DNA of 64,000 nt. It comes from Lelliottia jeotgali (GTDB lineage: Bacteria; Pseudomonadota; Gammaproteobacteria; Enterobacterales; Enterobacteriaceae). The stretch covers positions 124,001 to 188,000 of the forward strand of contig CP018628.1 in NCBI GenBank assembly GCA_002271215.1, written 5' to 3'. This document shows, in pieces, positions 10,146 to 19,755 of the stretch. Position numbers and translations under genes: made by a program. The notes under the pieces are model-generated. The model searched no databases. It was not told where the DNA came from and saw only the letters and a program-made list of their open reading frames with translations. Each line of letters begins with the position of its first letter. The stretch's first letter is position 1.

Positions 10146-10180
10146 TCGAGTAGGTCGGGTAAGCGAAGCGCCACCCGACA
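10146..10180. repeat. REP-like element (GTCGGGTAAGCGAAGCGCCACCCGAC)
   Basis: An imperfect palindrome with GTCGGGTAAGCGAA facing GCGCCACCCGAC, preceded by GTAG. The same family (cores GCCGGGTGGCGC and ACCCGGCCTAC) recurs at 27942-28016, 44313-44396 and 52024-52055. It lies between yibH and yibF, downstream of yibH. Confidence 0.75.
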
Positions 10181-10249
10181 CTAACAGATCTGCACATTTT
10201 TCATTGCCTGATCCATACTTACCCTTTTGTTGGCGTAAAGGATCAGGCA

Positions 10250-10858
10250 ATGAAACTCATCGGCAGCTACACCAGCCCCTTCGTGCGTAAAATTTCAATT
10301 CTCCTGCTGGAAAAAGGGATCACCTTCGAGTTCGTGAACGAACAGCCCTATCAGGCAGAAACCGGCGTCGCGCAGTACAACCCGCTGGGCAAAGTCCCGG
10401 CACTGGTGACCGATGATGGCGAAACCTGGTTTGATTCTCCAATAATTGCGGAATACATCGAGCTGCTCGGCATTGCGCCGACGATGGTCCCCCGCGAGCC
10501 GAAAGCGGCCCTGATGGTGAAACAGATCGAAGCGCTGGCCGACGGCATCATGGATGCCGGGCTGGTTTCTGTTCGCGAACAAGCGCGTCCTGCCGCGCAG
10601 CAGTCGGAGGCGGAACTGGTTCGCCAGCGGGAGAAAATCAGCCGCAGCCTCGACATGTGCGAGCAGCTGCTTCAGGACGGAAAAATCAGCACCGATACGG
10701 TGAATCTGGCGACCATCGCCATCGCCTGTGCGATTGGCTATCTCAATTTCCGCCGTGTCTCACCCGGCTGGTGCGTCGATCGTCCGCTGCTGGTCAAACT
10801 GGCCGAAACCCTCTTCCAGCGGGAAAGTTTTGCCCGCACCGAACCGCCAAAGGCTTGA
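10250..10858 (+). CDS. yibF: YibF, glutathione S-transferase family protein
   Basis: 202-residue soluble protein with an N-terminal thioredoxin-like GST domain (residues 1-78, beginning [14 protein letters not shown] and including PLGKVPALV with its cis-Pro and [11 protein letters not shown]) and a C-terminal helical domain. Length and position before selA match E. coli YibF. The Ser8-Pro9 region replaces the Cys seen in some beta-class enzymes. Its natural substrate is not known. It is followed by 98 bases that include a dispersed repeat and then selA. Confidence 0.92.
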   Translation: MKLIGSYTSPFVRKISILLLEKGITFEFVNEQPYQAETGVAQYNPLGKVPALVTDDGETWFDSPIIAEYIELLGIAPTMVPREPKAALMVKQIEALADGIMDAGLVSVREQARPAAQQSEAELVRQREKISRSLDMCEQLLQDGKISTDTVNLATIAIACAIGYLNFRRVSPGWCVDRPLLVKLAETLFQRESFARTEPPKA

Positions 10859-10912
10859 CGCGGGTTATAACACTTCACCGTGGTACGCGGTACAATCCTC
10901 CCGCACGTTGAC

Positions 10913-10936
10913 TCCCTCTCCCGTCGGGAGGGGGGA
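10913..10936. repeat. Dispersed CCCTCTCCC repeat, single copy before selA
   Basis: CTCCCTCTCCC faces GGGAGGGGGG across CGTC, a shortened copy of the element also at 3668-3755. It ends only about 20 bases before the selA start, so the hairpin overlaps the region where the ribosome site should lie. Confidence 0.65.
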
Positions 10937-10956
10937 AGGCCTCCCAACCGCCAGGC

Positions 10957-12348
10957 ATGTTAATGACTACTCATCGTTCCCTCTACAGCCAAATCCCCGC
11001 GACCGATCGTCTGCTGCGCGATCCTCAATTCACCCACCTGCTTGAAAAGTCCGGTCATACCCTCATGGTATCCCTGTTGAACCAGATGCAGGACGAGGCT
11101 CGCCTGCATATCCAGACGCAAAATGTGTTGCCGCAGTGGTGCAACGACTGGGCTCAGGAGACGGAAAAACGCCTGACAGCGCAAACCCAAAGCGCGTTGC
11201 GCCCGGTGATTAATCTGACGGGTACGGTGCTGCACACTAACTTAGGTCGGGCGCAGCAGGCGGAAGAGGCGATAGCGGCGGTCACCCAGGCGATGCGCTC
11301 ACCGGTGACGCTGGAGTATGATCTGGACGGTGCCGGGCGCGGCCATCGCGATCGCGCGCTGGCGGATCTTCTGTGCCAGCTCACCGGTGCGGAGGATGCC
11401 TGCATTGTGAATAACAATGCGGCGGCGGTTCTGCTGATGCTGGCGGCCATGGCGAACGGCAAAGAGGTGGTGGTCTCGCGCGGCGAGCTGGTGGAGATCG
11501 GCGGTGCGTTCCGCATTCCAGACGTGATGCGCCAGGCGGGGTGCGTGTTGCATGAAGTCGGAACCACTAACCGCACGCACGCCAAAGATTATCGTGCGGC
11601 GGTCGGTGAAAACACCGCACTGCTGATGAAAGTGCATACCAGCAACTATCAGATTGAAGGCTTTACCAAAACGGTGGAAGAGGCAGAGTTGGCCGAGATT
11701 GGTCACGAGCTGAACGTGCCAGTGATTGCCGATTTGGGCAGCGGTTCACTGGTGGATCTCAGCCAGTACGGCCTGCCAAAAGAGCCGATGCCGCAGGAGA
11801 TGATCGCCGCAGGCGTCAGCCTGGTGAGTTTCTCCGGCGACAAACTGCTCGGCGGCCCGCAGGCCGGGATTGTGGTGGGCAAACGTGAGCTGATTGCGAA
11901 GCTCCAGCAGCATCCGCTGAAACGCGCCTTGCGTGCCGATAAAATGACCCTCGCCGCGCTTGAAGCCACGCTGCGACTCTACCTCCACCCGGAAAAACTG
12001 GCCGAACGCTTACCAACGCTGCGCTTGTTGTCGCGCGATGCGGCATCCATTCGCGCTCAGGCCGAGCTGATACTGCCGCACGTTAGCGCGCATTTCGCTG
12101 ATTTTGACGTGCGCATAGAACCCTGCCAGTCGCAGATTGGCAGCGGATCGCTGCCGGTTGACCGTCTGCCCAGCGCCGCGCTGACGTTTACGCCGCGCGA
12201 CGGACGCGGCAGCTCGCTAGAAGCGCTTTCTGCGCGGTGGCGCGCGCTGCCTACACCTGTCATCGGGCGCATTTACGATGGTCGCCTGTGGCTGGATCTG
12301 CGCTGTCTTGAAGATGAAAATCGGTTTCTGGAGATGTTGTTGAAATGA
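10957..12348 (+). CDS. selA: L-seryl-tRNA(Sec) selenium transferase
   Basis: PLP enzyme that turns seryl-tRNA(Sec) into selenocysteinyl-tRNA(Sec) using selenophosphate. The 463 residues equal the E. coli length. The PLP-binding lysine lies in [14 protein letters not shown] near residue 295, and [17 protein letters not shown] is the conserved substrate-site stretch. Two starts are possible: ATG at 10957 or at 10963 (the latter gives MTTHRSLY, closest to the E. coli N-terminus); neither has a good ribosome site because a repeat lies just upstream. The selB start overlaps its end by 4 bases. Confidence 0.96.
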   Translation: MLMTTHRSLYSQIPATDRLLRDPQFTHLLEKSGHTLMVSLLNQMQDEARLHIQTQNVLPQWCNDWAQETEKRLTAQTQSALRPVINLTGTVLHTNLGRAQQAEEAIAAVTQAMRSPVTLEYDLDGAGRGHRDRALADLLCQLTGAEDACIVNNNAAAVLLMLAAMANGKEVVVSRGELVEIGGAFRIPDVMRQAGCVLHEVGTTNRTHAKDYRAAVGENTALLMKVHTSNYQIEGFTKTVEEAELAEIGHELNVPVIADLGSGSLVDLSQYGLPKEPMPQEMIAAGVSLVSFSGDKLLGGPQAGIVVGKRELIAKLQQHPLKRALRADKMTLAALEATLRLYLHPEKLAERLPTLRLLSRDAASIRAQAELILPHVSAHFADFDVRIEPCQSQIGSGSLPVDRLPSAALTFTPRDGRGSSLEALSARWRALPTPVIGRIYDGRLWLDLRCLEDENRFLEMLLK

Positions 12349-14195
12349 TTATTGCCACTGCCGGTCACGTTGACCACGGAAAAACCACGCTTTTACAGGC
12401 GATTACCGGTGTGAATGCCGACCGTCTGCCGGAAGAGAAAAAGCGCGGTATGACTATCGATCTTGGCTATGCCTACTGGCCGCAGCCCGATGGCCGCGTG
12501 CTCGGTTTTATCGATGTGCCAGGACACGAAAAGTTTCTCGCCAATATGCTGGCCGGGGTGGGCGGTATCGATCACGCTCTGCTGGTCGTGGCGTGTGATG
12601 ACGGCGTGATGGCGCAAACTCGCGAACATCTGGCGATTTTACAATTAACGGGAAAACCGCAGCTGACGGTGGCGCTGACCAAAGCGGATCGCGTCGAAGA
12701 GAGCCGCATCAATGAGGTGCGCGACCAAATCCACGCAACCCTGCTGGATTATGGTTTTGCCGATGCGCCGGTATTTGTCACTGTCGCCACCGAAGGCCGT
12801 GGTATCGATGCATTACGCGACCATTTGCTGCAACTTTCCGCACGCGAACCGGCCAGCGATCACAGCTTTCGCCTGGCAATAGACCGGGCATTTACGGTGA
12901 AAGGGGCCGGGCTGGTGGTTACCGGAACGGCGCTCAGCGGTGAAGTGAAGGTGGGCGACAGCCTGTGGCTCACGGGGGTGAACAAACCGATGCGCGTGCG
13001 CGGTCTGCACGCCCAGAATCAGCCAGCTGACCAGGCTCATGCCGGGCAGCGTATTGCCCTGAACATCGCGGGTGATGCAGAAAAAGAACAGATCACACGC
13101 GGCGACTGGCTGCTGGCTGACGCACCGCCAGAGCCATCCGAACGCGTGATTGTTTCTTTGCAAACCCATGTGCCGCTGACCCAGTGGCAGCCGCTGCATA
13201 TTCATCACGCCGCCAGCCACGTGACCGGGCGCGTCTCGCTGCTGGAAAACGACCTGGCGGAACTGGTGCTGGATACCCCTCTGTGGCTGGCGGATAACGA
13301 CCGGCTGGTGCTACGCGATATCTCCGCGCGCGTCACGCTGGCGGGTGCTCGTGTGGTGACGCTTAATCCACCGCGTCGCGGGAAACGTAAGCCCGAATAT
13401 CTGCAATGGCTGGCGGCGCTGGCGCTGGCGGAAGATGATGCGTCTGCGTTGGCAGTACATCTCGATCGCGGCGCAGTGAATCTGGCCGATTTTGCGTGGG
13501 GACGTCAGCTGAGCGGCGACGGTTTGCGTCAGCTCACGCAGCAGCCTGGTTTTATCCAGGCCGGTTACAGTCTGTTGAATGCGCCAGTGGCCGCCCGTTG
13601 GCAGCGCAAAGTGCTGACGACGCTGGCGACCTATCACGAGCAGCATCAGGACGAGCCAGGCCCAGGCCGGGAACGTCTGCGCCGTATGGCACTGCCGATG
13701 GAAGACGATGCGCTGGTTCTGCTGCTGATTGAGAAGATGCGCGAAAGCGGGGTGATTCACAGCCATCACGGCTGGCTGCATCTGCCCGATCACAAAGCCG
13801 GATTTACACCTGAGCAAGACGCTATCTGGCAAAAAGTCGCCCCGCTGTTTGGCGATGAGCCGTGGTGGGTGCGTGATTTAGCCAACCAAACGGCGACGGA
13901 TGAAGTGGTTATGCGGCAGGTTTTACGTCACGCCGCGCAGCAGGGGCTGATAACGGCGATCGTCAAAGATCGCTATTATCGCAACGATCGCATCGTGACC
14001 TTCGCCAGTTTGATCCGCGAGCTGGATCAGGAAAAAGGATCAACCTGCGCCGCCGATTTCCGCGATCGCCTCAACGTGGGTCGCAAACTGGCGATTCAAA
14101 TTCTGGAGTATTTCAACCGCATTGGATTTACGCGCCGCCGTGGGAATGACCATCTGCTGCGCGATTCACTCCTGTTCCCACAAACCGAAAAATAA
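12345..14195 (+). CDS. selB: Selenocysteine-specific elongation factor SelB
   Basis: GTPase that carries Sec-tRNA(Sec) to UGA codons marked by a SECIS hairpin. The 616 residues compare with 614 in E. coli. G1 motif GHVDHGKT is at residues 7-14; DVPGHEKF and TKAD are the G3 and G4 motifs. EF-Tu-like domains II/III follow, then four C-terminal winged helices (about 350-616) that bind the SECIS RNA. Translationally coupled to selA (ATGA overlap). In E. coli yiaY follows selB; here aldB follows directly. Confidence 0.96.
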   Translation: MIIATAGHVDHGKTTLLQAITGVNADRLPEEKKRGMTIDLGYAYWPQPDGRVLGFIDVPGHEKFLANMLAGVGGIDHALLVVACDDGVMAQTREHLAILQLTGKPQLTVALTKADRVEESRINEVRDQIHATLLDYGFADAPVFVTVATEGRGIDALRDHLLQLSAREPASDHSFRLAIDRAFTVKGAGLVVTGTALSGEVKVGDSLWLTGVNKPMRVRGLHAQNQPADQAHAGQRIALNIAGDAEKEQITRGDWLLADAPPEPSERVIVSLQTHVPLTQWQPLHIHHAASHVTGRVSLLENDLAELVLDTPLWLADNDRLVLRDISARVTLAGARVVTLNPPRRGKRKPEYLQWLAALALAEDDASALAVHLDRGAVNLADFAWGRQLSGDGLRQLTQQPGFIQAGYSLLNAPVAARWQRKVLTTLATYHEQHQDEPGPGRERLRRMALPMEDDALVLLLIEKMRESGVIHSHHGWLHLPDHKAGFTPEQDAIWQKVAPLFGDEPWWVRDLANQTATDEVVMRQVLRHAAQQGLITAIVKDRYYRNDRIVTFASLIRELDQEKGSTCAADFRDRLNVGRKLAIQILEYFNRIGFTRRRGNDHLLRDSLLFPQTEK

Positions 14196-14235
14196 CCGCG
14201 CGACCGAATCCGTGATACGCGTCGTAAAGCGATGA

Positions 14236-14262
14236 ACAGCTGGCGAGAAAATCGCCAGCTGT
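14236..14262. terminator. Hairpin after selB
   Basis: ACAGCTGGCGA and TCGCCAGCTGT form a perfect 11-base stem with a five-base GAAAA loop, 40 bases after the selB stop. No T-run follows, so it is either a weak terminator or an mRNA 3'-end stabiliser between selAB and aldB. Confidence 0.5.
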
Positions 14263-14300
14263 GACTAACCTTGTTAGACACCAACAGCAAGGAGACGGTC

Positions 14301-15839
14301 ATGACGAACAATCCTCCCTCAACGCGTATGCAGCCTGGCGAGTATGGTTTTCCCCTCAAGCTAAAACCCCGTTACGACAACTTCATCGGCGGCGGCTGGG
14401 TTGCACCAGTCGATGGCGAATACTATTCAAACCTGACGCCCGTGACCGGGCAGCCGCTGTGCGAAATCGCCAGCTCCGGTAAGAAAGACATCGATCTGGC
14501 GCTGGATGCGGCGCATAAAGCGAAAGAGAAGTGGGCGCACACCTCCGTTCAGGATCGCGCCGCTATTCTGTTCAAAATTGCCGACCGGATGGAGCAGAAT
14601 CTGGAGCTGCTGGCTGCGGCAGAAACCTGGGACAACGGCAAACCGATCCGTGAAACCACAGCAGCCGACGTTCCGCTGGCGATTGACCATTTCCGCTATT
14701 TTGCTTCCTGTATCCGCGCCCAGGAGGGCGGAATCAGTGAGGTCGACAGCGATACCGTCGCCTATCACTTCCAGGAACCTCTGGGTGTGGTGGGGCAAAT
14801 CATCCCGTGGAACTTCCCGCTGCTGATGGCGAGCTGGAAAATGGCGCCTGCGCTGGCGGCCGGGAACTGTGTGGTGCTTAAACCTGCGCGCTTAACGCCG
14901 CTCTCGGTTTTACTGCTGATGGAAATCATTGGCGATCTGGTGCCTCCTGGCGTGATAAACGTAGTCAACGGCGCGGGCGGTGAAATTGGTGAATATCTCG
15001 CGACCTCAAAACGCATCGCCAAAGTAGCGTTTACCGGTTCAACAGAAGTGGGCCAGCAGATCATGCAGTACGCCACCCAGAACATCATTCCGGTGACTCT
15101 GGAGCTGGGCGGCAAATCACCGAACATCTTCTTTGCTGACGTGATGGACGAAGAGGATGCCTTCTTCGATAAAGCGATGGAAGGTTTTGCACTGTTTGCC
15201 TTCAACCAGGGCGAAGTTTGCACCTGCCCAAGCCGCGCGCTGGTGCAGGAGTCAATATATGAACGCTTTATGGAACGTGCGATTCGCCGTGTGGAATCGA
15301 TCCGCAGCGGCAACCCGCTGGACAACGTCACGCAGATGGGCGCGCAGGTTTCTCACGGGCAGATGGAAACCATCCTGAACTACATCGATATCGGTAAGAA
15401 AGAGGGCGCAGATGTTCTGACCGGCGGTCGGCGTAAAGTACTGGAAGGCGATCTGAAAGACGGCTATTACCTTGAGCCAACCATTCTGTTTGGCAAAAAC
15501 AATATGCGCGTCTTCCAGGAGGAGATTTTTGGTCCGGTACTGGCGGTGACGACCTTTAAAACTGCGGAAGAAGCACTGGAGCTGGCCAACGATACGCAAT
15601 ATGGGCTGGGTGCCGGGGTCTGGAGTCGTAACGGGAACCTGGCTTACAAAATGGGGCGCGGTATTCAGGCAGGACGCGTCTGGACCAACTGTTATCACGC
15701 TTATCCGGCTCACGCTGCATTTGGCGGATATAAACAATCGGGTATCGGGCGTGAAACGCATAAGATGATGCTGGATCATTATCAACAGACAAAATGTCTG
15801 CTGGTAAGTTACTCGGATAAACCGCTAGGGCTGTTTTAA
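14301..15839 (+). CDS. aldB: Aldehyde dehydrogenase B
   Basis: Oxidises acetaldehyde and other aldehydes with NADP+. From the ATG at 14301, preceded by AAGGAGA, the protein is 512 residues, the E. coli AldB length; an in-frame upstream start at 14271 is less likely. The oxyanion/cofactor motif [11 protein letters not shown], the catalytic Glu in [10 protein letters not shown] and the catalytic Cys in [12 protein letters not shown] are all present. The cofactor loop reads KPARLTP, with Arg where NAD-dependent enzymes have Glu, which fits NADP preference. It ends exactly where the convergent yiaU ends (no intervening base). Confidence 0.94.
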   Translation: MTNNPPSTRMQPGEYGFPLKLKPRYDNFIGGGWVAPVDGEYYSNLTPVTGQPLCEIASSGKKDIDLALDAAHKAKEKWAHTSVQDRAAILFKIADRMEQNLELLAAAETWDNGKPIRETTAADVPLAIDHFRYFASCIRAQEGGISEVDSDTVAYHFQEPLGVVGQIIPWNFPLLMASWKMAPALAAGNCVVLKPARLTPLSVLLLMEIIGDLVPPGVINVVNGAGGEIGEYLATSKRIAKVAFTGSTEVGQQIMQYATQNIIPVTLELGGKSPNIFFADVMDEEDAFFDKAMEGFALFAFNQGEVCTCPSRALVQESIYERFMERAIRRVESIRSGNPLDNVTQMGAQVSHGQMETILNYIDIGKKEGADVLTGGRRKVLEGDLKDGYYLEPTILFGKNNMRVFQEEIFGPVLAVTTFKTAEEALELANDTQYGLGAGVWSRNGNLAYKMGRGIQAGRVWTNCYHAYPAHAAFGGYKQSGIGRETHKMMLDHYQQTKCLLVSYSDKPLGLF

Positions 15840-16799
15840 TTATTCAGAGCAGGTCGCCCCTGGGATGGCCTGCTTAATTCGTTCGCGAAGACTGTTCAGC
15901 ACTCCGTCCAGAATGTATTGCACCCGCCACGGCTGATATTCCCGCTTGCGGAAAATAGCCGTAAGATCGAGCCACCACTCCTCCTGATGCGAGAAGCAGG
16001 GCATTAAAATTCCCTGCTCAATTTCGCTTTTCAGGCTCTCTTTTGGCGCAAAAACAATACCGAGATGATTGCGCGCTAATTCCAGCGCCGTTTGCGTGTT
16101 ATCACAAATATAATTCCCGGTTACTTTGTAGTCCCGAACTTCTTCGCTGCCGTGAACGCGAAAACGCCAGATATTGGCGTCGTCAACCAGTATTGAATCC
16201 AATAAAATACAGGAGTGCTTAATTAAATCGTCCGGGCTATTAATCGGGTGTAGTTTTATATAGTCTGGCGTGGCGAATGCCGTCACAGAATATTTGGTCA
16301 ACTGATAAGCAACTAAACTTTCATCTTTAGGCTGGGCGTAAGTAATTAAGATATCGCAGTCGTCGGGAAAAGTGACGCCTTCAGAGAGTTCGTTGCGATT
16401 CGGATTATAGGTTTTTAAACAAATCCGGATATCACCGATCTCTTCAAGATGGTGGATAACATGGCGAGCGAGGTAGGTGATGATCCCTGTGGGGGCATAA
16501 ATTGTCACACGCCCGCTTTTCTCATGCTTGTAATCAGCAATAAAATTAATGAGTTGGGTGTTTTTATCCAGTGAGGCATTGATATAAGGTAGCAGAGCTT
16601 CGCCAAACTGAGTCAACGCCAGCTGACGCGTTGTTCGTTCGAAGACTTTCAAGCCGACGCGCGTTTCGAAATCCGAGAGATATTTACTGACGTTGGCCTG
16701 CGCCATACCTAACAGAGCGGCGGCATCGCCAATGCTGCAGGTTGCCGCAATGACGGAGATAATTTTTAACTCACGCGGCTTAATCTGTAAGTTATTCAT
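15840..16799 (-). CDS. yiaU: YiaU, LysR-family regulator
   Basis: 319 residues with an N-terminal winged helix-turn-helix (about 10-70, including CSIGDAAALLGMAQANVSKYLSDFE) and a periplasmic-binding-protein-like effector domain (about 95-300). It matches YiaU by family and by its divergent position next to the MipA/OmpV-like yiaT. The effector is unknown. The 118-base AT-rich region between the two genes (TATATGATTTTATATATAAT) probably contains the operator and both promoters. The stop codon abuts that of aldB. Confidence 0.86.
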   Translation of the reverse strand: MNNLQIKPRELKIISVIAATCSIGDAAALLGMAQANVSKYLSDFETRVGLKVFERTTRQLALTQFGEALLPYINASLDKNTQLINFIADYKHEKSGRVTIYAPTGIITYLARHVIHHLEEIGDIRICLKTYNPNRNELSEGVTFPDDCDILITYAQPKDESLVAYQLTKYSVTAFATPDYIKLHPINSPDDLIKHSCILLDSILVDDANIWRFRVHGSEEVRDYKVTGNYICDNTQTALELARNHLGIVFAPKESLKSEIEQGILMPCFSHQEEWWLDLTAIFRKREYQPWRVQYILDGVLNSLRERIKQAIPGATCSE

Positions 16800-16917
16800 C
16801 GCGAACGCTCATCTATATGATTTTATATATAATATTATATAAACTGCTTCGTTGCATCGGCAAATTTGTAACCATTATTATTCGCCTCGTTTGTTAGGCA
16901 TTTAATGGATACAGGGA

Positions 16918-17658
16918 ATGATTATCAAAAAGAATTTGCTCATCACCGCGGCATTATTTTTCGCATCATCGGCAATGGCTGGTGAATTTTCACTGGGTGC
17001 GGGCGCTGTTTACAATGAATCGCCTTACAAAGGGTATAACGAGAATACCTCAGCCGTTCCAATCATTAGTTATGAAGGCGATAATTTCTACGTTCGTCAA
17101 ACCACCGCAGGATGGGCGTTCTGGAAAGACAGTAAGAATGAACTCAGTTTGACGGCCTCGTGGATGCCGCTGCATTTTGATCCCGATGACAACGATGACC
17201 ATGCGATGAAACAGCTCGATGAGCGCAAAGCATCGGCATTTTTAGGCGGGGCATATTACCGCCATGAACGCTGGGGTAGCCTGAAGTTTGGCGTCGCGGC
17301 GGATGCAATGGACGAAAGCGGCGGCGTAGTCGGTGAGATGACCTATTTCCATCCGATCCGCATGGAACGTCTGACGCTGATTCCGGCAGTGGGCGTTTTC
17401 TACTATGACGAAAGCTTCAATGACTATTACTACGGCGTTTCTGGAAAAGAGTCTCGCCACAGCGGTCTGAACGAATATACCGCCGGTGATAGCTGGAACC
17501 CTTATGTGGCCCTGACCGCAAAATATCAGCTGACGCAGAACATTTTCCTCAATGCCAGCGCGATGTATACCGTACTTCCTGATGACGTTAAAAACAGCCC
17601 AATGATCGACCGTGAAGACAGCTTCGTGCTGATGACCGGCATGAGCTGGCGTTTCTAA
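16918..17658 (+). CDS. yiaT: YiaT, MipA/OmpV-family outer-membrane protein
   Basis: 246-residue exported protein. A signal peptide of about 21 residues ends ASSAMA before GEFSLGAG. The mature part has alternating beta-strand pattern and ends in an aromatic residue (MSWRF), as outer-membrane barrels do. The MipA family is linked to scaffolding of murein synthesis or to small-molecule passage; for YiaT the role is not established. Start ATG 16918 follows ACAGGGA. A 14-base-pair hairpin follows at 17683-17713. Control by the divergent YiaU is inferred. Confidence 0.86.
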   Translation: MIIKKNLLITAALFFASSAMAGEFSLGAGAVYNESPYKGYNENTSAVPIISYEGDNFYVRQTTAGWAFWKDSKNELSLTASWMPLHFDPDDNDDHAMKQLDERKASAFLGGAYYRHERWGSLKFGVAADAMDESGGVVGEMTYFHPIRMERLTLIPAVGVFYYDESFNDYYYGVSGKESRHSGLNEYTAGDSWNPYVALTAKYQLTQNIFLNASAMYTVLPDDVKNSPMIDREDSFVLMTGMSWRF

Positions 17659-17682
17659 ACCAAAATAACCCGCTGGTGCTGC

Positions 17683-17713
17683 ACATACCCAGCCTGCAAC
17701 AGGCTGGGTATGT
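17683..17713. terminator. Strong hairpin after yiaT
   Basis: ACATACCCAGCCTG pairs perfectly with CAGGCTGGGTATGT across a three-base CAA loop; TT follows. It begins 25 bases after the yiaT stop and marks the left edge of the accessory insert with hicAB. A rho-independent terminator with a poor T-run is the likeliest reading. Confidence 0.6.
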
Positions 17714-17868
17714 TTAGCGTCGTCGGGTTTTCGAGATTACCTGCAAATTTACCTGCAATCCCTCCATTTGCTTATTCTCTTTGCGTAGTCCTTTCCCGCT
17801 TTCGAATTTGAACACATCTTCCGTTCAAACAATACGTTATCGTGATCTCAATTGTCTAAGTGGTGTGT

Positions 17869-17882
17869 ATTATGTGTATAAT
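17869..17882. promoter_or_regulatory. hicAB promoter -10 and overlapping palindrome
   Basis: ATTATGTGTATAAT is an inverted repeat (ATTAT/ATAAT) that contains a perfect -10 box, TATAAT, at 17877-17882. A possible -35 (TTGTCT, 17852-17857) is 19 bases upstream. A palindrome over the -10 box 18 bases before hicA is where the HicB ribbon-helix-helix domain would bind to shut off its own operon. Binding is inferred. Confidence 0.5.
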
Positions 17883-17899
17883 CATGGAAGGATTGGGAT

Positions 17900-18085
17900 G
17901 TGAAAAGTGCGGATGTCATTACCCTCCTCGTCAGACATGGCTGGAAGTGTGTAAGAACCAAGGGGAGCCATCATCAATTTCATCATCCGCAGCGTAAGGG
18001 GCTGGTCACGGTTCCTCATCCTAAAAAGGATATTAAATCTGGAACCCTTGCTCAAATTTGGCGGCAAGCGGGGATCAAACCGTAA
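17900..18085 (+). CDS. hicA: HicA toxin, mRNA interferase
   Basis: 61-residue HicA: a small double-stranded-RNA-binding-like fold that cuts mRNA when free of HicB. The conserved GSHHQFHHP segment carries catalytic His24; GLVTVPHPKKDIKSGTL is the other family hallmark. The start is GTG at 17900; the ATG at 17898 is followed at once by a stop and is out of frame. hicB starts 17 bases after the stop, the usual toxin-first order. It lies in a less GC-rich insert between yiaT and the GH127 locus, so horizontal gain is likely. Confidence 0.9.
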   Translation: MKSADVITLLVRHGWKCVRTKGSHHQFHHPQRKGLVTVPHPKKDIKSGTLAQIWRQAGIKP

Positions 18086-18101
18086 ATATGCAGGAGTCGT
18101 T

Positions 18102-18509
18102 ATGTTTTACCCGGCTTATATTCATTCCGATAAAGATGGCAGTGCGAGCGGTTTCTTCCCCGATGTACCGGGGTGTTTTTTTGCGGGTGATACTCTTGAT
18201 GATGCATTCCAGGATGCACGCAGTGCCTTAACCATTCATTTTGAAACACTGTATGAAATGGAAGAGATGCTCCCTTCGCCTGGCGCCGTAGAGGATCATC
18301 TGCAAAAGGCTCCGGAAGACTACACCGGTGGGCAGTGGCTATTAGTGGATATCAATATGAAGCAATTCGAAGGCAAAGCAGAGCGCATTAATATCACTCT
18401 GCCCCGCCGTTTATTACTGAAGATTGATTCTTTTGTCAGTGAACATCCTCAGTTCAGTAACCGAAGCGCTTTTCTGGCAGAAGCAGCACGGCGCGTGCTG
18501 CCAGGGTGA
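18102..18509 (+). CDS. hicB: HicB antitoxin
   Basis: 135 residues from the ATG at 18102 (CAGGAG ribosome site six bases upstream). The N-terminal HicB fold (about 1-60: MFYPAYIHSDKDGSASGFFPDVPGCFFAGDTLDDA) resembles an inactive RNase H and masks HicA; the C-terminal part (about 88-130: RINITLPRRLLLKIDSFV...NRSAFLAEAAR) is a ribbon-helix-helix DNA-binding domain for autoregulation. A longer open frame starts inside hicA but lacks a ribosome site. It converges with the nuclease-like gene, six bases apart. Confidence 0.9.
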   Translation: MFYPAYIHSDKDGSASGFFPDVPGCFFAGDTLDDAFQDARSALTIHFETLYEMEEMLPSPGAVEDHLQKAPEDYTGGQWLLVDINMKQFEGKAERINITLPRRLLLKIDSFVSEHPQFSNRSAFLAEAARRVLPG

Positions 18510-18515
18510 GTGCAT

Positions 18516-19592
18516 TCAGGTGTAGAGATTCGCTGTTGCTTTTAAGATATCGGCGAAGGAGTAAATGTCATCGACAGTCGCAATAGGATGGCGTGTTTCA
18601 TTCTTCTCAATATCGAAGAGACCAATATACTTTTGCGATCTGTTGAAATGGAGTCGGCATAAAGGTTTTCGATTGTTATCGTCGACCAGAATACCGAAGT
18701 AGCTTTTAGTATCTCGCTGAGTGATTCTCGGCGCATCAAGCACGGCGCGGGTGATCGCCTTCACGATATGATAGCCCTCAAGCTCCTCCAGGGTTGTCTC
18801 GATATCCTTATCATCCTTTTGGACTTCTTCTTCCGTAGTCTGTGGTTCACTTTGCGAACCAGGCGCTGGTGGCGCAATTCCCGTAATGGCAGATTTAAGC
18901 CGTTCGTTAACTTGATCGTTAATGTACTGACTGGCCGCTTTTTTTGTCAGATTTAGGAAAGACTCTCGGACTTTTTGCGTGATTATTCCATCGTATACTC
19001 TGGATGCGAAGAACTTCACAAAGTCATCTTCAGGATTATTAAGCTGGTTATGCAGCACTTTTTTAATTTGGCTGACGTATTTCAGTTCGCCAGCGGCATT
19101 GATAATCGATTCAAGATCGAATGATGATTTTGTCAGCTTATTTAGCTCTGGAATGATATTTTCATCAATATCCAGAAGGTCAACTTCTAAAAATGGTTTT
19201 TCGTCCATTTTATTGGGGGCATCCAGGTCGGTATAAAATCGATAAACCTGGCCATTTGTTAAAATTGATATTCGTGCATTGGTAACGTGGAAGTACCTGA
19301 AAAGCTGAGATGCATGGTTGATGTTTAGGGGTTCGCCAATTTTTTTACACTCAATGAGTATTTGTACCTCATTATTTTTCATTATGGCGTAATCAATTTT
19401 CTCGCCTTTCTTCGTTCCCACATCACAGATAAACTCGGGGGTGACTTCAGAAGGATCGAAAACATCATACCCTAAGACATTGTGGATAAAGGGCATGACA
19501 AACGCAGTTTTTGTTGCCTCTTCTGTAATAATTATTCCAGTTTGCTGCTTAATTTTATTTGATAAAGCATTAAGCCTTTCTGTGAACTCCAT
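18516..19592 (-). CDS. Stand-alone type I restriction HsdR-N-like nuclease domain protein
   Basis: 358 residues. The N-terminal half (about 10-130) matches the HsdR-N PD-(D/E)xK nuclease region of type I restriction enzymes: an entry motif TEEATKTAFVMPFI around Glu24/25, then Asp67 in EKIDYAI and Glu81-x-Lys83 in LIECKK. No helicase motor, methylase or specificity subunit is encoded nearby. The middle (about 235-265) is a low-complexity acidic linker (PPAPGSQSEPQTTEEE) leading to a C-terminal domain (about 270-358, with YFGILVDDNNRKPLCRLHFN) that I recognise only as common to such orphan proteins. Likely a defence or phage-derived nuclease; activity is inferred from the intact active-site residues. 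AT-richer than its surroundings. Confidence 0.75.
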   Translation of the reverse strand: MEFTERLNALSNKIKQQTGIIITEEATKTAFVMPFIHNVLGYDVFDPSEVTPEFICDVGTKKGEKIDYAIMKNNEVQILIECKKIGEPLNINHASQLFRYFHVTNARISILTNGQVYRFYTDLDAPNKMDEKPFLEVDLLDIDENIIPELNKLTKSSFDLESIINAAGELKYVSQIKKVLHNQLNNPEDDFVKFFASRVYDGIITQKVRESFLNLTKKAASQYINDQVNERLKSAITGIAPPAPGSQSEPQTTEEEVQKDDKDIETTLEELEGYHIVKAITRAVLDAPRITQRDTKSYFGILVDDNNRKPLCRLHFNRSQKYIGLFDIEKNETRHPIATVDDIYSFADILKATANLYT

Positions 19593-19719
19593 TGTATGTC
19601 CTTATTTTTCTGGGGCTGTGTGTAATTATGGGATAACATTAAACATGCAGTTATTCAATAAGGCATGACCCTTACCGTGGGTAAAAAAACGAATCCGAGG
19701 TCATGATCACAGTTATACA

Positions 19720-19755
19720 GAATAATAATAAATGAACCCGGCGTTGCCAGGTTCA
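19720..19755 (-). terminator. Terminator of the GH127 operon
   Basis: Read on the minus strand, TGAACCTGGC-AAC-GCCGGGTTCA forms a stem followed by TTTATTATTATT. It lies 37 bases after the GH127 stop, in the 199-base gap before the nuclease gene. Confidence 0.7.

Noticed and set aside
12345..14195. Selenocysteine codon or SECIS element within the window
   Set aside because: selA and selB are present but no in-frame TGA with a following hairpin was found in any gene here; the selenoprotein genes must lie elsewhere.
14271..14300. Longer N-terminus for aldB
   Set aside because: The AAGGAGA ribosome site lies inside this stretch and the start at 14301 gives the family length of 512.
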